23,328 nt of DNA, from positions 1 through 23,328 of IMG/VR virus record IMGVR_UViG_3300027896_002287. One strand, given 5' to 3'. Source of the stretch: a virus. This document shows, in pieces, positions 6,342 through 15,000 of the stretch. The number at the start of each line of letters is the position of its first letter. Within the stretch, counting starts at the first letter, position 1. The notes under the pieces were generated by a model. That model made no database searches. It saw only the letters and a list, made by a program, of their open reading frames with translations, and was not told where the DNA came from. Both the position numbers and the translations under genes were made by a program.

Positions 6342-9227
6342 TTATTGCATATGTTTTTTGTTTTTAATAGAATTATTAGAACCTCTTAATTCATCTATAA
6401 AAGTAACAAATGTATTACAGCTTTTAACCATACTGCCAAGATATATATTAGTTTGTCTCTGTTCCGCTACTAAATCATCAATAGTTGCTCCTCCAGTTGT
6501 AGCAGAACCATTCTTAACTGAATTTATAGAGCCAAAACTCTTGTTGTTAGCAGCACCAGCACCACCTAATTGATCCATTATATTGACAAATATACCAGTT
6601 TTAGCTTCTAATTCATCCATCATTTTAGTAAATTGATCCTTATCCATTAGTGATAATAATACTACACTACCGCTTAATGTTTTTAATGAATCTAATTTTT
6701 GTAAATCCAATGAATTTATAGAAGTGCTTAATGATTTAACACTTTTACTTAAAGCATCATAACCATTAGCTATTTTAGATAATCCATATGTTATACCAAT
6801 TACATTTAAGAATGATAAAGGTCCAATATCTTTTGCTTGTAAATATTCAACCAAATCTACATAAACTTTAATGTTATCTGACATAGATTTCATATATCCT
6901 TCAGGGATTGAATTACCAAAACTACCTTTATTAAGCACATTTGCTGAATCAACCATTGCACCTGCAATGGAAACTATTGCATTATTTATTGCTGAGAAAT
7001 CATCATTTCCATACCAATGACTATTTTTATCTAAATAATCAAATACAGGTGCAAATGCTGATAATGCTCCACTTATACCTGCTGACCAATCAGCAGTTGG
7101 TCCACCTGTCCAAATATTAGGGACTGACATGAAGAATTTACCAACTTGAACTATAGCTGATGATATATTAAGCATAGCTTTTATCATATCTTCCGGGGCA
7201 GGTCCGCTTCCAAATAATCCGGAAGATTTAGCTAAAGCATCAAATACAGGCGCAAATGCCCCTATTGCACCACCAACTCCTGCTGCCCATTCTGCTGTAG
7301 GTCCACCAGTCCATATATTAGGAACTGACATAAAAAATTTACCCGCTGTAACAATACCACTTGACACAGTTGTTATAGCATCTGCGAAATCTTGTGCAGA
7401 TGGTCCCTTAGAAAATAATCCAATTATACCTCTATCAAACAAAGTTTTAAATACAGGCGCAAATGCTCCTAATGCTAATGATATACCTTCCGCCCATTCT
7501 TTTGTTGGACCACCACTATATGTTCCTTTGCCTAATATTGCGGAAGCATCTACAATAGATTGTGCTATAACAAGAACACCTAATGCTCCGGCTGCTAAGA
7601 CAGCCAATCCTAATCCAAATGATCCTACTATAAATGCACCCAACATCATAGTTCCCACACCAAATGCTGCAAGTGATAATGAAACTCCAGTTGACCAAGC
7701 TAATGTAGGATAATTACCATAACTACCAGCGCCTAATATATAAGATGCCGCTACTATAACACCAGAAAGAATCAATACAGCGGCTCCTCCAGCTAATAAG
7801 GCTACTGCGCCTATGCCTGACATTGCTATAATACCAAGTACAACAGCAGATAATCCAAACGCAACTAAACTTAGTCCTACACCAGCAGCCCATTCTAATG
7901 TCGGATAATTATCATATTTGCCTAAAGCAATTAATTGTGATGATAATGCAAGAACACCAGCTAATATAACAATAGCAATGCTACCTTCGGCGATAGCTTC
8001 TAAACCAATTTTAGCTAATACCCATGCTGTACCACCCATTATTACTGATGATATTCCTAATGCTAAAGACATAATAACCATATTACCCAATATTCCCGCA
8101 TCCACTGGGACTACCATTTGTAATGCCCATGATGATACTGCAATAGCTAATGCTAATAGTGGTAATATTGCAGTCATTAGTAGCGCATCTTTAATTGATG
8201 TGGTTTTAACTGCAAGTGCTAAAGAAGGTAATGCTAAAGACATTACAGCTAGCGTTGCGGCGATTATAATAGCTGTTAAGCCCTGATTAAATGAAATAGG
8301 TACTATGAGTGCCATAATCCAGGATGATGCTGTAATTGCTAAAGCAAATGCTACTAAAACGAGTGGCATTTTTGTCATATCTTTAGGCTCTATATTTTTG
8401 ATCCCATTAGCTATTTTTTCTATACCATATGCCATTACAGTAAATGTAGCTGCTATTAATATAGCTGTTAATCCTTGCCATATTGATATTGGTAGTATTA
8501 ACCCCATGATCCAAGATGATGCGGTAATAGCTACTGCCACTGACACTAGAACAAACGGCATTTTTTTGATAGCTTCTGGTTTGATTTTCTCAAATCCGGA
8601 TGCCATTTTTTCTATATTGAATGATATTGCTGCAAATGTGGCAGCTATTAATATGGAAGTTATTCCTTGTTTTATTGATATTGGATGTACTAAACTTAAT
8701 ATCCACGAAGCTGCTGCAATAGATGCTGCCATAGTTACGACAACGAAAAATAGATTTTTCATTTCGGCTGGCTTCAAACCTTTCATTTCAGATATTTTAA
8801 CAAAAGCCATTGCTACTAACGGCAAAGCTACGGATAAGGCTATTACCGAAAGGAAATCAACAGTGCCTATTAATTTAAATGCTAATCCTATAGCTAATAC
8901 ACCAGCAGCTATTAGTAATACAGTAGAAACTCCTTCTTTGACTTTTTCTTTTTTCTCACCTATATTTTGAAAAAAAGGTGATTGAGATTTCTTTTCTCTA
9001 GAAATATTTAATAAAGTTTCTTGATTCTTTAGTATTTTTTCTGTATCTTTTTTAATAGCAGATAACCCTACTTTAATGGACTCTATTTGTTTGCCAAAAT
9101 TACCACTTTGTAACACTTGTGCAGTATTTGAACTAGCAGTTTTTTTACTTTTAAGAGCATTTGCTAACTCTTCAAGCCCAATAGTTATATCATTCAGTGC
9201 ATTTAATATTTTCTTGTCCATTTTCAT
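6342..9227 (-). CDS. Putative tape measure protein, built of ten ~65-residue hydrophobic repeats
   Basis: 961 residues (959 if ATG 9221 is used). Residues 1-98 are polar and coiled-coil-like. From about 100 to 770 the chain is very rich in Ala, Gly, Ile, Leu and Val. Repeats recur every 64-67 residues, marked by a Ser-Trp-type position at 175, 239, 303, 367, 431, 496, 563, 630, 697 and 762. Early copies read ASSWIM...PIS...QGLTAI; later ones read GGPTAEWAAGVGGAIGAFAP. The C-terminal 190 residues are polar. Length, hydrophobicity, repeats and location beside the sheath fit a tape measure protein, which sets tail length and may enter the host envelope. An integral membrane protein is the alternative. 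TAATATATA overlaps the first ATG, so if that element is the promoter the ATG at 9221 is the real start. Confidence 0.65.
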   Translation of the reverse strand: MKMDKKILNALNDITIGLEELANALKSKKTASSNTAQVLQSGNFGKQIESIKVGLSAIKKDTEKILKNQETLLNISREKKSQSPFFQNIGEKKEKVKEGVSTVLLIAAGVLAIGLAFKLIGTVDFLSVIALSVALPLVAMAFVKISEMKGLKPAEMKNLFFVVVTMAASIAAASWILSLVHPISIKQGITSILIAATFAAISFNIEKMASGFEKIKPEAIKKMPFVLVSVAVAITASSWIMGLILPISIWQGLTAILIAATFTVMAYGIEKIANGIKNIEPKDMTKMPLVLVAFALAITASSWIMALIVPISFNQGLTAIIIAATLAVMSLALPSLALAVKTTSIKDALLMTAILPLLALAIAVSSWALQMVVPVDAGILGNMVIMSLALGISSVIMGGTAWVLAKIGLEAIAEGSIAIVILAGVLALSSQLIALGKYDNYPTLEWAAGVGLSLVAFGLSAVVLGIIAMSGIGAVALLAGGAAVLILSGVIVAASYILGAGSYGNYPTLAWSTGVSLSLAAFGVGTMMLGAFIVGSFGLGLAVLAAGALGVLVIAQSIVDASAILGKGTYSGGPTKEWAEGISLALGAFAPVFKTLFDRGIIGLFSKGPSAQDFADAITTVSSGIVTAGKFFMSVPNIWTGGPTAEWAAGVGGAIGAFAPVFDALAKSSGLFGSGPAPEDMIKAMLNISSAIVQVGKFFMSVPNIWTGGPTADWSAGISGALSAFAPVFDYLDKNSHWYGNDDFSAINNAIVSIAGAMVDSANVLNKGSFGNSIPEGYMKSMSDNIKVYVDLVEYLQAKDIGPLSFLNVIGITYGLSKIANGYDALSKSVKSLSTSINSLDLQKLDSLKTLSGSVVLLSLMDKDQFTKMMDELEAKTGIFVNIMDQLGGAGAANNKSFGSINSVKNGSATTGGATIDDLVAEQRQTNIYLGSMVKSCNTFVTFIDELRGSNNSIKNKKHMQ

Positions 9228-9235
9228 ATATATTA
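9227..9235 (-). promoter_or_regulatory. Putative late-type promoter element TAATATATA
   Basis: Exact minus-strand TAATATATA. Its last base is the A of the ATG at 9227, and the next in-frame ATG (9221) lies 5 bases after it, the same spacing as at the fibre gene. This argues that translation starts at 9221. Confidence 0.45.
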
Positions 9236-9275
9236 AATAAAAACGACTCTTAATAAATTACATTGCTTTAGTATT

Positions 9276-9284
9276 TAATATATA
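9276..9284 (+). promoter_or_regulatory. Putative late-type promoter element TAATATATA
   Basis: Exact plus-strand TAATATATA, 21 bases before the ATG at 9306, in the 78-base divergent region between the tape-measure candidate and the three-gene plus-strand operon. Confidence 0.45.
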
Positions 9285-9305
9285 ATTTATAAAAATCGGG
9301 CAGAA

Positions 9306-9734
9306 ATGATCAAAAAATGGTTCAAACATTATATTCTAAAAGAGTCTATAAAGGAAATCGAGTTAAACAAGATTTTAGATAGAATTTCTGATGGTGAAAT
9401 CCTATCTAAGAGAGAGGATAGTTTTTTGGATTTATATAATCAAACAGTGGATAGTGATTATATGGATTATTCTTATTTATCTAGAAATTTGGCGTGTAAT
9501 AAAATTTCAGATTATATTGATAAAAAAAAGAAGGTTTATTGTGATTTATGCGACAAAGATGGTAAAATATCCGAGTTAATAATAAAAGTAGAAAAAAAAG
9601 AGTATAAATTGACATTAAGGCATGGTGTATTTGTATTAGAAGATAGATTCTTATATAATATAACATATAATATAACAAAGGATGAATATTCTTTAACAAG
9701 CCAGGATGAATATTTTGAGGAGATATTAGTATGA
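9306..9734 (+). CDS. Unknown phage protein, first gene of a coupled three-gene operon
   Basis: 142 residues, no family recognised. The N-terminus is basic and amphipathic (MIKKWFKHYILKES), followed by helices with LDRISDGEILSKRE. A short Cys pair CDLCDKDGK (about residues 79-87) is followed by a Lys-rich beta region with Tyr/Asn/Thr alternation (YNITYNITKDEY). One Cys pair is too little for a zinc-site call. The stop codon overlaps the next start as ATGA (9731-9734), typical of translational coupling. ATG 9306 is the first start after the TAATATATA element and is preceded by the purine-rich gggcagaa. Confidence 0.68.
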   Translation: MIKKWFKHYILKESIKEIELNKILDRISDGEILSKREDSFLDLYNQTVDSDYMDYSYLSRNLACNKISDYIDKKKKVYCDLCDKDGKISELIIKVEKKEYKLTLRHGVFVLEDRFLYNITYNITKDEYSLTSQDEYFEEILV

Positions 9735-10012
9735 AAATAAAGAATTTTAAGAGATTTGTGGAATCTATATCAGGAACTGAACTTATTGGTAATTTAGGTC
9801 CAGGATTCCCAAGCGATAAATCACCAAATACTATTGATAAACACGATACGACTGTATTGTACAGTGATGTAACTGGTGAAATGTATACAGAAGATGATTA
9901 TAATGATCTTTATGGTGATTATTTGAAAACTGGTAAAAAACCATTAACTTCTGGTTTTAATCAAGAAAATCTAGATGAAGTTTTAAAAAATAATAAAGGG
10001 GGAAATGCATAA
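9731..10012 (+). CDS. Unknown small protein with T4-CTS-like N-terminus
   Basis: 93 residues. It begins MKIKNFKRFVES, similar in pattern to the T4 capsid-targeting propeptide (MKTYQEFIAE, then Ala), where the prohead protease cuts after Glu. The equivalent cut here would follow Glu11. The remainder is acidic and rich in Asp, Tyr, Gly and Asn (GPGFPSDKSPNT, YTEDDYNDLYGDYLKTGKK), probably extended. The start overlaps the previous gene by 4 bases (ATGA), and its own end overlaps the next start by 8 bases, so all three genes are translated as a coupled set. A packaged internal head protein is one possibility; the function is unknown. Confidence 0.68.
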   Translation: MKIKNFKRFVESISGTELIGNLGPGFPSDKSPNTIDKHDTTVLYSDVTGEMYTEDDYNDLYGDYLKTGKKPLTSGFNQENLDEVLKNNKGGNA

Positions 10013-10424
10013 ACACATTAAAACAGCCGAAGAAATAAAGGTTCAAAATCCTATTAAAAATGGTAATGATATTCACATAGAACAATTAACCATTACCGAT
10101 AAAATTGCATTGTGGATAACAAATAAGGTGGGTACATTTCCCTTTTTTATATTCACTATTTTATTATCAATGTCGCCATTCTTAATACCTAGTTTAATGC
10201 CAGCTGTGCAATTTATATCTTCCGCATTTTTACAATTAATATTATTACCTTTAATTATGATTGGACAGAATTTACAATCTGCACACTCTGAAGCTAGAGC
10301 AGAGGCTACTTATATGACAGCAAAAAGATCTGAAGTTAATATAGAGAATATACACAAGCATTTAGAAAACCAAAATGAAATACTTAAAGAAATTTTAGAA
10401 AAATTAAATGAGGATAAAAAATAA
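10005..10424 (+). CDS. DUF1003-like membrane protein
   Basis: 139 residues. A polar N-terminus (about 1-35) is followed by two closely spaced hydrophobic helices (about 43-62 and 66-88), then GQNLQSAHSEARAEATYMTAKRSE and a C-terminal coiled coil (HLENQNEILKEILEKL). The arrangement of DKIA, two membrane segments, a Gln-Asn motif and a charged helix with a late His-Leu matches the DUF1003 family of bacterial inner-membrane proteins, whose biochemical role is unknown. The start is preceded by a good Shine-Dalgarno-like run (aaagggggaa), one of the few in the window, within the 8-base overlap with the previous gene. A bidirectional terminator follows. It is unusual as a structural-region phage gene. 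Confidence 0.68.
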   Translation: MHKHIKTAEEIKVQNPIKNGNDIHIEQLTITDKIALWITNKVGTFPFFIFTILLSMSPFLIPSLMPAVQFISSAFLQLILLPLIMIGQNLQSAHSEARAEATYMTAKRSEVNIENIHKHLENQNEILKEILEKLNEDKK

Positions 10425-10432
10425 TAAAGATT

Positions 10433-10476
10433 AGACAAAAAAAAATTGACCCAAAAGGTCAATTTTTTTTTTGTCT
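10433..10476. terminator. Bidirectional rho-independent terminator
   Basis: Stem agac-A9-ttgacc against ggtcaa-T10-gtct, with loop caaaa and one unpaired T. It lies between the convergent genes ending at 10424 (+) and 10488 (-), giving a T-run in both directions. Confidence 0.9.
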
Positions 10477-10487
10477 TTTATCTTAGA

Positions 10488-13400
10488 TTAAACACCTGTT
10501 GCTGTTATAAATCCTCCAGATGCAATTGCTCCAGTTTTAAGAACTGATACGTTATTTACTATCATAGCCATTCCCTTAATTGGTTCAACGTATGTGTCTA
10601 ATACACCAATTTGATTGTCTATCAATGTTGTAGTATTATTTTCTGCATCACACTTGTTAAAGTAGTTATATAAACCATTTCTAGCAACATAACCTGCGCA
10701 GATAACATCCGCTCTTAATTTAATTTCTGCTCTTACGTCAGGTGTATTAAACTTCCATTGGAACTGTAGAAGCATTGCTGCTAATTCTCTTTCAAGTTCG
10801 ATTAATACCTCTCTAACATGTAAGAATGATAATGCTGATTTGTACAATACTTGTGCGGTATTTTCTGTCTCAATACACCATCCTCTGTTTTTCTTGATAA
10901 CAATCGGATTCATCATAGCACCATTCAAGTTTATTATGTCTTGTGAATCGAAGTCCATTTCAACACCTGCTATGTTTGTGATTCTACCATCAGTGATACC
11001 TGCTGCAATTGTCCACGGAACTATTGAAGATACGTTTGAATTATGCTTTCTCATAAATGTTGTAGCTACGTACATTGCTGGTGGTACATCAATTGGTCTA
11101 CCATTATCGTCTGCAACCATGTAAGGCATGAAATAACCAACTGCTGATGTACCTCTACCTTCACCAAAGCTATATAAGAATGATGGATTACTATCTAAAT
11201 CACCACCTTGTGCAATGAATGAAGTTTGTAATACACCTTCTGCATCAACAAATGATGGTGAACTTGATTTTCTGAATGATTTCATTGAAGGGATATTAAG
11301 GAATCCTAAACAATCCAATCTTTCTCCACAAATATCAACTAATTGTTGTTTAGATAATTCAGTTAAACCTAAACCAAATGAATCGATCAAGTATCTGAAA
11401 TCTAATGCTTCTTTATTTGTTATACTTCTGAATAAAGGTGTTCCCTTTGCTACTAAATTAAGTATAGAACTTTGTCTTGCTTCTGTACCATCTGGCAATG
11501 AAGCTTCACGGATTCTAAATCCTTTCATTGTTATGGCTTTGTAAGTAGTAACATAATTATCCAAAGATGAATATCTCATTGTCTGATAATCTCCACCTAT
11601 TAAACTCGTAGCAATTCTAGTATCACAAGTTAATTCTACTAATGTAGTGTCACCTGAATATACTCTCTTAGTTATTATTCTTGCTAATCTTTTTGGAACT
11701 TGACCCGCAACTAATAAACTTTCGTCTACGTATGCTTCAAGATAATCTCCAACCTTAACATTAGCATATCTTGAACCAAGTACTAATACTTTGTTTGCTA
11801 CTTGTGTGTAGTTTGCTGGTATTACTATTTCGACAGATTCTTGATAATTTGATTTACCAGAATTGACTTTTATAGTTTGATTGTAGTCCAATATTATTGC
11901 TGGATTACCTGCCCAAGTTGATAATGAACTATCCGTTATTTTTACTGATAAATTATTAGAACCATCTATGAACATAGATAAGTAATATTTAGTAGCAGCA
12001 TTGTATATTGTCGAAACACTGTATAATGTTTCTGCTGTTACTGAACCTTCTATTGCGTATGCATAATTGAATGTGTTGTCAAGTCCGAAAACGCTATTTG
12101 CAACATTTGTTGTGTTTTTTATAACATGTGCGCCTTTATTCAATATTGAATCCGGAACAGATATTGTGTTATATGTTTCTTTATCAAATTGTGTACCACT
12201 TGATGTTCCTGATAGAACAATATATGAAGTACCACTTACTTCTGCAAAACTAAGAGAAGTTAATGTATAAGGATTCACATTTCCGTAGAAATAATCACCT
12301 GTGTTTATTATACCAGAATAGAAATTCTTGTAAATTTCAGAGTATTTAGCTACAATACCATAAGAAGCAGAGCCTGCTAATGGGTTACTAGGTAATGCAC
12401 CAGTAGTTATCATCTTACAATCAGAGAATATCTGCTCATTATCCAATGAGTACATAACAAATGCTGTTTGCATACTTGTTACTGCAACATTAAATGCTGT
12501 TTCTGATAAACCTAAATTTGTTTGTATTGTAAATGATTTATTTGCTGTTGTTGAAGTAACAATAGGTCCTACTGACATTCCATTAAGACTTACTTTTATA
12601 TAACCACTACCAAAGTCCATCATTATTACAGATTCGTTTACATTTACAGATTCTAAAATATTTCTGTAAGAATTAAATCTTTTGATTTTTCTGTATTGTG
12701 CGTAATTAGATGCAGAAGGTACAGCCGCAGTAGATAAAAATTCTACTTTGAAAGTGTTATTAACTCCTAAAGAAGTAATCGTATAATCACTACCATATGC
12801 CAAATCGATATATGATGCTGTTGCCACGTTAACATCAGAGAAAGTCATTGATAACATTCCGCCATTTTGTGTTGTTAATGACATGTAACCAAGTACAATA
12901 TCAGTTGCGTCAACTGCTGGATAAGTATCTGTTGCAGGTGTAGTTACTGCTGTAATTGTTCCAGTTGTATCTAACTTAAATGCGGCATAATAATTTTTAG
13001 TAGTTGAGAATGAACCATAATCGCCCGCATTTATTTTAAATGATGCAGTAGCTGCTACTAATACTTTATTACCACCTATTATTGTGTAAGGCGTAGTATC
13101 TGTACCATTAAATGCAAAACTATTCCAGTTATAAGCAACACTTGCGCTTGCGCTATCAAATGTAGTGCCGTTTTTTCTGAAAATACCTGTAACAATATCT
13201 TCTGAATACCAGTCAGTTCTGTCTGTGTTTAATATGTCTGTACTTCTGAAAGTACCAGAACCATCTAAACCTATAACATTAGCAGGAGTATCTAATTTAG
13301 TGTCCATATATGTTACTGATTCAGTAATAGTATCTTTGTAAGATAAAAATTCGACATCAGTTATACCTGAATCAATAAGACTATTATCAGTAACAAGATT

Positions 13401-14336
13401 GTTACCTATTAAGTCAATTTTGCCATTAGGAAAATCTGTTTCAAACAAATCAATGTTAAATGCGCAGAATAAACCAGTTTTGGTTGTATCTTTGTTTATA
13501 ACAGTTTCGATGAAAACATTTTGATTATTAATATCCTTGAAATAAGGTATTAAACTTAAACCTTGATAATATTTTAATAATGTTACATTAGCATCATTCG
13601 TGAAATTACTAACTTGAGTTTTTATCAAACCAGTTGAGTCGAAATATTTTGTCCATTTTGGATCTACTGATAAAGCTTGATAGTTAGACCAATCACCTGC
13701 TACTACCACAACATCTACCATATAATCAGATACAAAATCTGTTGGATATACATAAGTAGGTATTAATTCTACTGAACCATACCAATTTATCATAGAAACA
13801 TCATAACCTGTAATTGTACTTTTAAATACAAAAGCTGTTATGTAATTACTAGACATGTTTGTTAAATTCAAAACTCTATCTTCATAATTTGGATTAGTCG
13901 AAACTAATGTTAAGAATGAATCAGCATCCGTTTTCCAAAAACCTGTGTTGTTGAAAAATCTTCTATATGCACCAGTTTTCACTACATCATTTGTTTTATC
14001 AGTAGTTACTGATAGAGATTTGTATTCTATCTTATCTAGTGTATCATCTGTTGCTAACAAATTTATAGCATAAACAGGACTTGACTGAATCATTTGAGCG
14101 ATTGTTCTGTGGAAGAACGAACCTTTTCTCTCTAAGTTTCTATCAATTGTACCGAAAATATTCTGTAAATCAGTTGTATTTGTAATAAGGATTGGTGTGT
14201 TTACAGGACCAGTCTTAGAAACACCGATTACTGTGTTTACTATGCCTTGAACTGTTTGGCTTGCAATAACACTTATGTCGTATTCCTCGATGAAGATACC
14301 TGGTCTCTTATATTTACCAATTTGTAGTGATGCCAT
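10488..14336 (-). CDS. Contractile tail sheath protein, unusually large
   Basis: 1282 residues, about twice the size of T4 gp18 (659). The N-terminus (YKRPGIFIEEYDISV, from residue 9) and the stretch VIGVSKTGPVNTPILITN are typical of the myovirus sheath core. The C-terminal 300 residues also look sheath-like: PSFLYSFGEGRG, PAMYVATTFMRK, SSIVPWTIAAGI, GWCIETENTAQ and a closing helical region with LHVREVLIELEREL. Between about residues 300 and 900 lies a very long beta-rich Ser/Thr/Asn/Tyr insertion with no nucleotide or catalytic motif, probably extra domains on the outside of the sheath. The protein forms the contractile tube around the tail core and drives DNA injection. TAATATATA lies 27 bases before the ATG, and the convergent terminator 10433-10476 closes the unit. 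Confidence 0.88.
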   Translation of the reverse strand: MASLQIGKYKRPGIFIEEYDISVIASQTVQGIVNTVIGVSKTGPVNTPILITNTTDLQNIFGTIDRNLERKGSFFHRTIAQMIQSSPVYAINLLATDDTLDKIEYKSLSVTTDKTNDVVKTGAYRRFFNNTGFWKTDADSFLTLVSTNPNYEDRVLNLTNMSSNYITAFVFKSTITGYDVSMINWYGSVELIPTYVYPTDFVSDYMVDVVVVAGDWSNYQALSVDPKWTKYFDSTGLIKTQVSNFTNDANVTLLKYYQGLSLIPYFKDINNQNVFIETVINKDTTKTGLFCAFNIDLFETDFPNGKIDLIGNNLVTDNSLIDSGITDVEFLSYKDTITESVTYMDTKLDTPANVIGLDGSGTFRSTDILNTDRTDWYSEDIVTGIFRKNGTTFDSASASVAYNWNSFAFNGTDTTPYTIIGGNKVLVAATASFKINAGDYGSFSTTKNYYAAFKLDTTGTITAVTTPATDTYPAVDATDIVLGYMSLTTQNGGMLSMTFSDVNVATASYIDLAYGSDYTITSLGVNNTFKVEFLSTAAVPSASNYAQYRKIKRFNSYRNILESVNVNESVIMMDFGSGYIKVSLNGMSVGPIVTSTTANKSFTIQTNLGLSETAFNVAVTSMQTAFVMYSLDNEQIFSDCKMITTGALPSNPLAGSASYGIVAKYSEIYKNFYSGIINTGDYFYGNVNPYTLTSLSFAEVSGTSYIVLSGTSSGTQFDKETYNTISVPDSILNKGAHVIKNTTNVANSVFGLDNTFNYAYAIEGSVTAETLYSVSTIYNAATKYYLSMFIDGSNNLSVKITDSSLSTWAGNPAIILDYNQTIKVNSGKSNYQESVEIVIPANYTQVANKVLVLGSRYANVKVGDYLEAYVDESLLVAGQVPKRLARIITKRVYSGDTTLVELTCDTRIATSLIGGDYQTMRYSSLDNYVTTYKAITMKGFRIREASLPDGTEARQSSILNLVAKGTPLFRSITNKEALDFRYLIDSFGLGLTELSKQQLVDICGERLDCLGFLNIPSMKSFRKSSSPSFVDAEGVLQTSFIAQGGDLDSNPSFLYSFGEGRGTSAVGYFMPYMVADDNGRPIDVPPAMYVATTFMRKHNSNVSSIVPWTIAAGITDGRITNIAGVEMDFDSQDIINLNGAMMNPIVIKKNRGWCIETENTAQVLYKSALSFLHVREVLIELERELAAMLLQFQWKFNTPDVRAEIKLRADVICAGYVARNGLYNYFNKCDAENNTTTLIDNQIGVLDTYVEPIKGMAMIVNNVSVLKTGAIASGGFITATGV

Positions 14337-14363
14337 AATAATCTTTAATTTTTATATTTAACA

Positions 14364-14372
14364 TATATATTA
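14364..14372 (-). promoter_or_regulatory. Putative late-type promoter element TAATATATA for sheath gene
   Basis: Exact minus-strand TAATATATA in the 70-base gap between the coiled-coil gene and the sheath gene, 27 bases before the sheath ATG. This would let the sheath be expressed separately from the two genes upstream. Confidence 0.42.
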
Positions 14373-14406
14373 TTATCGAAAAGCACTTTTTGGCAACTTT
14401 TATAAA

Positions 14407-15000
14407 TTACTGTGTTGGTGGTGTATCGAGTTTTGTTATACGTTTTTTGGAAGTTTGTAAAGCTGTAACTCTATTTTTCATTTCATCAGCGGAAGCCTTT
14501 TGTAGGTTAGCTATTTCCTTTTTAATTGCTGTAAGATTATCAAGCTGTGCCTTCATATCATTATTTGCCGTTTCAATATCTGTGTTGGCAGAAGTAACAT
14601 CACCTGTTCCTGCAGCTACCTCGGATTGTTTATTAGCAATATCTTGTTTTTTCTGTGATAGCGTGGTATTAGCATTTTTCAGTTGTCTATTCTTTTTGCA
14701 TATTTCACCCCATATATTAAATAACGGGTTGAAAAAAACTAATTTAGATTTGACATTAGATGGTTTAATAAATTTAGCGGCAACTAACTTATTATAAAGA
14801 TCAACAGGTGTAGATTCTTCCGAAGGTGTGACATCATCCTTGTAAGTCATGTAAATATTTGCTAAAATACCTTTTCTTGTATTAAAATCCTTAACCCATT
14901 TTTCTGTATCATTAAAAGAAGTCATATCGGATGCCACTTCTACTGGTGGATTTTCTTTTTTAATATCAAATGCCTCGTTAAACCTTTTTATGTATTTCAT
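14407..15000 (-). CDS. Coiled-coil protein with CTS-like N-terminus
   Basis: 197 residues. It starts MKYIKRFNEAFD, close in pattern to the T4 capsid-targeting propeptide, with a possible prohead-protease cut after Glu9 (FNE, then Ala). The middle (residues 45-100) is mixed; residues 100-190 form a long Lys/Asn/Gln/Ala coiled coil with no aromatics. The gene overlaps the stop of the 809-residue J-domain gene by one base (TAATG), so translation is probably coupled and the two products may act together. Its neighbour carries a similar VNEAF sequence near its own start. No family is recognised; an internal head protein or a tail assembly helper are both possible. Confidence 0.68.
   Translation of the reverse strand: MKYIKRFNEAFDIKKENPPVEVASDMTSFNDTEKWVKDFNTRKGILANIYMTYKDDVTPSEESTPVDLYNKLVAAKFIKPSNVKSKLVFFNPLFNIWGEICKKNRQLKNANTTLSQKKQDIANKQSEVAAGTGDVTSANTDIETANNDMKAQLDNLTAIKKEIANLQKASADEMKNRVTALQTSKKRITKLDTPPTQ

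Noticed and set aside
6442-6450. TAATATATA on the minus strand inside the tape-measure candidate
   Set aside because: It is over 100 bases from the next start and lies in coding sequence; a few chance matches are expected at this base composition.
7918-8970. Long plus-strand frames opposite the tape-measure candidate
   Set aside because: They are shadows of a repetitive Ala/Ile-rich gene; their Ala/Asn/Ile-rich translations mirror the complementary codons, and they lack plausible starts.
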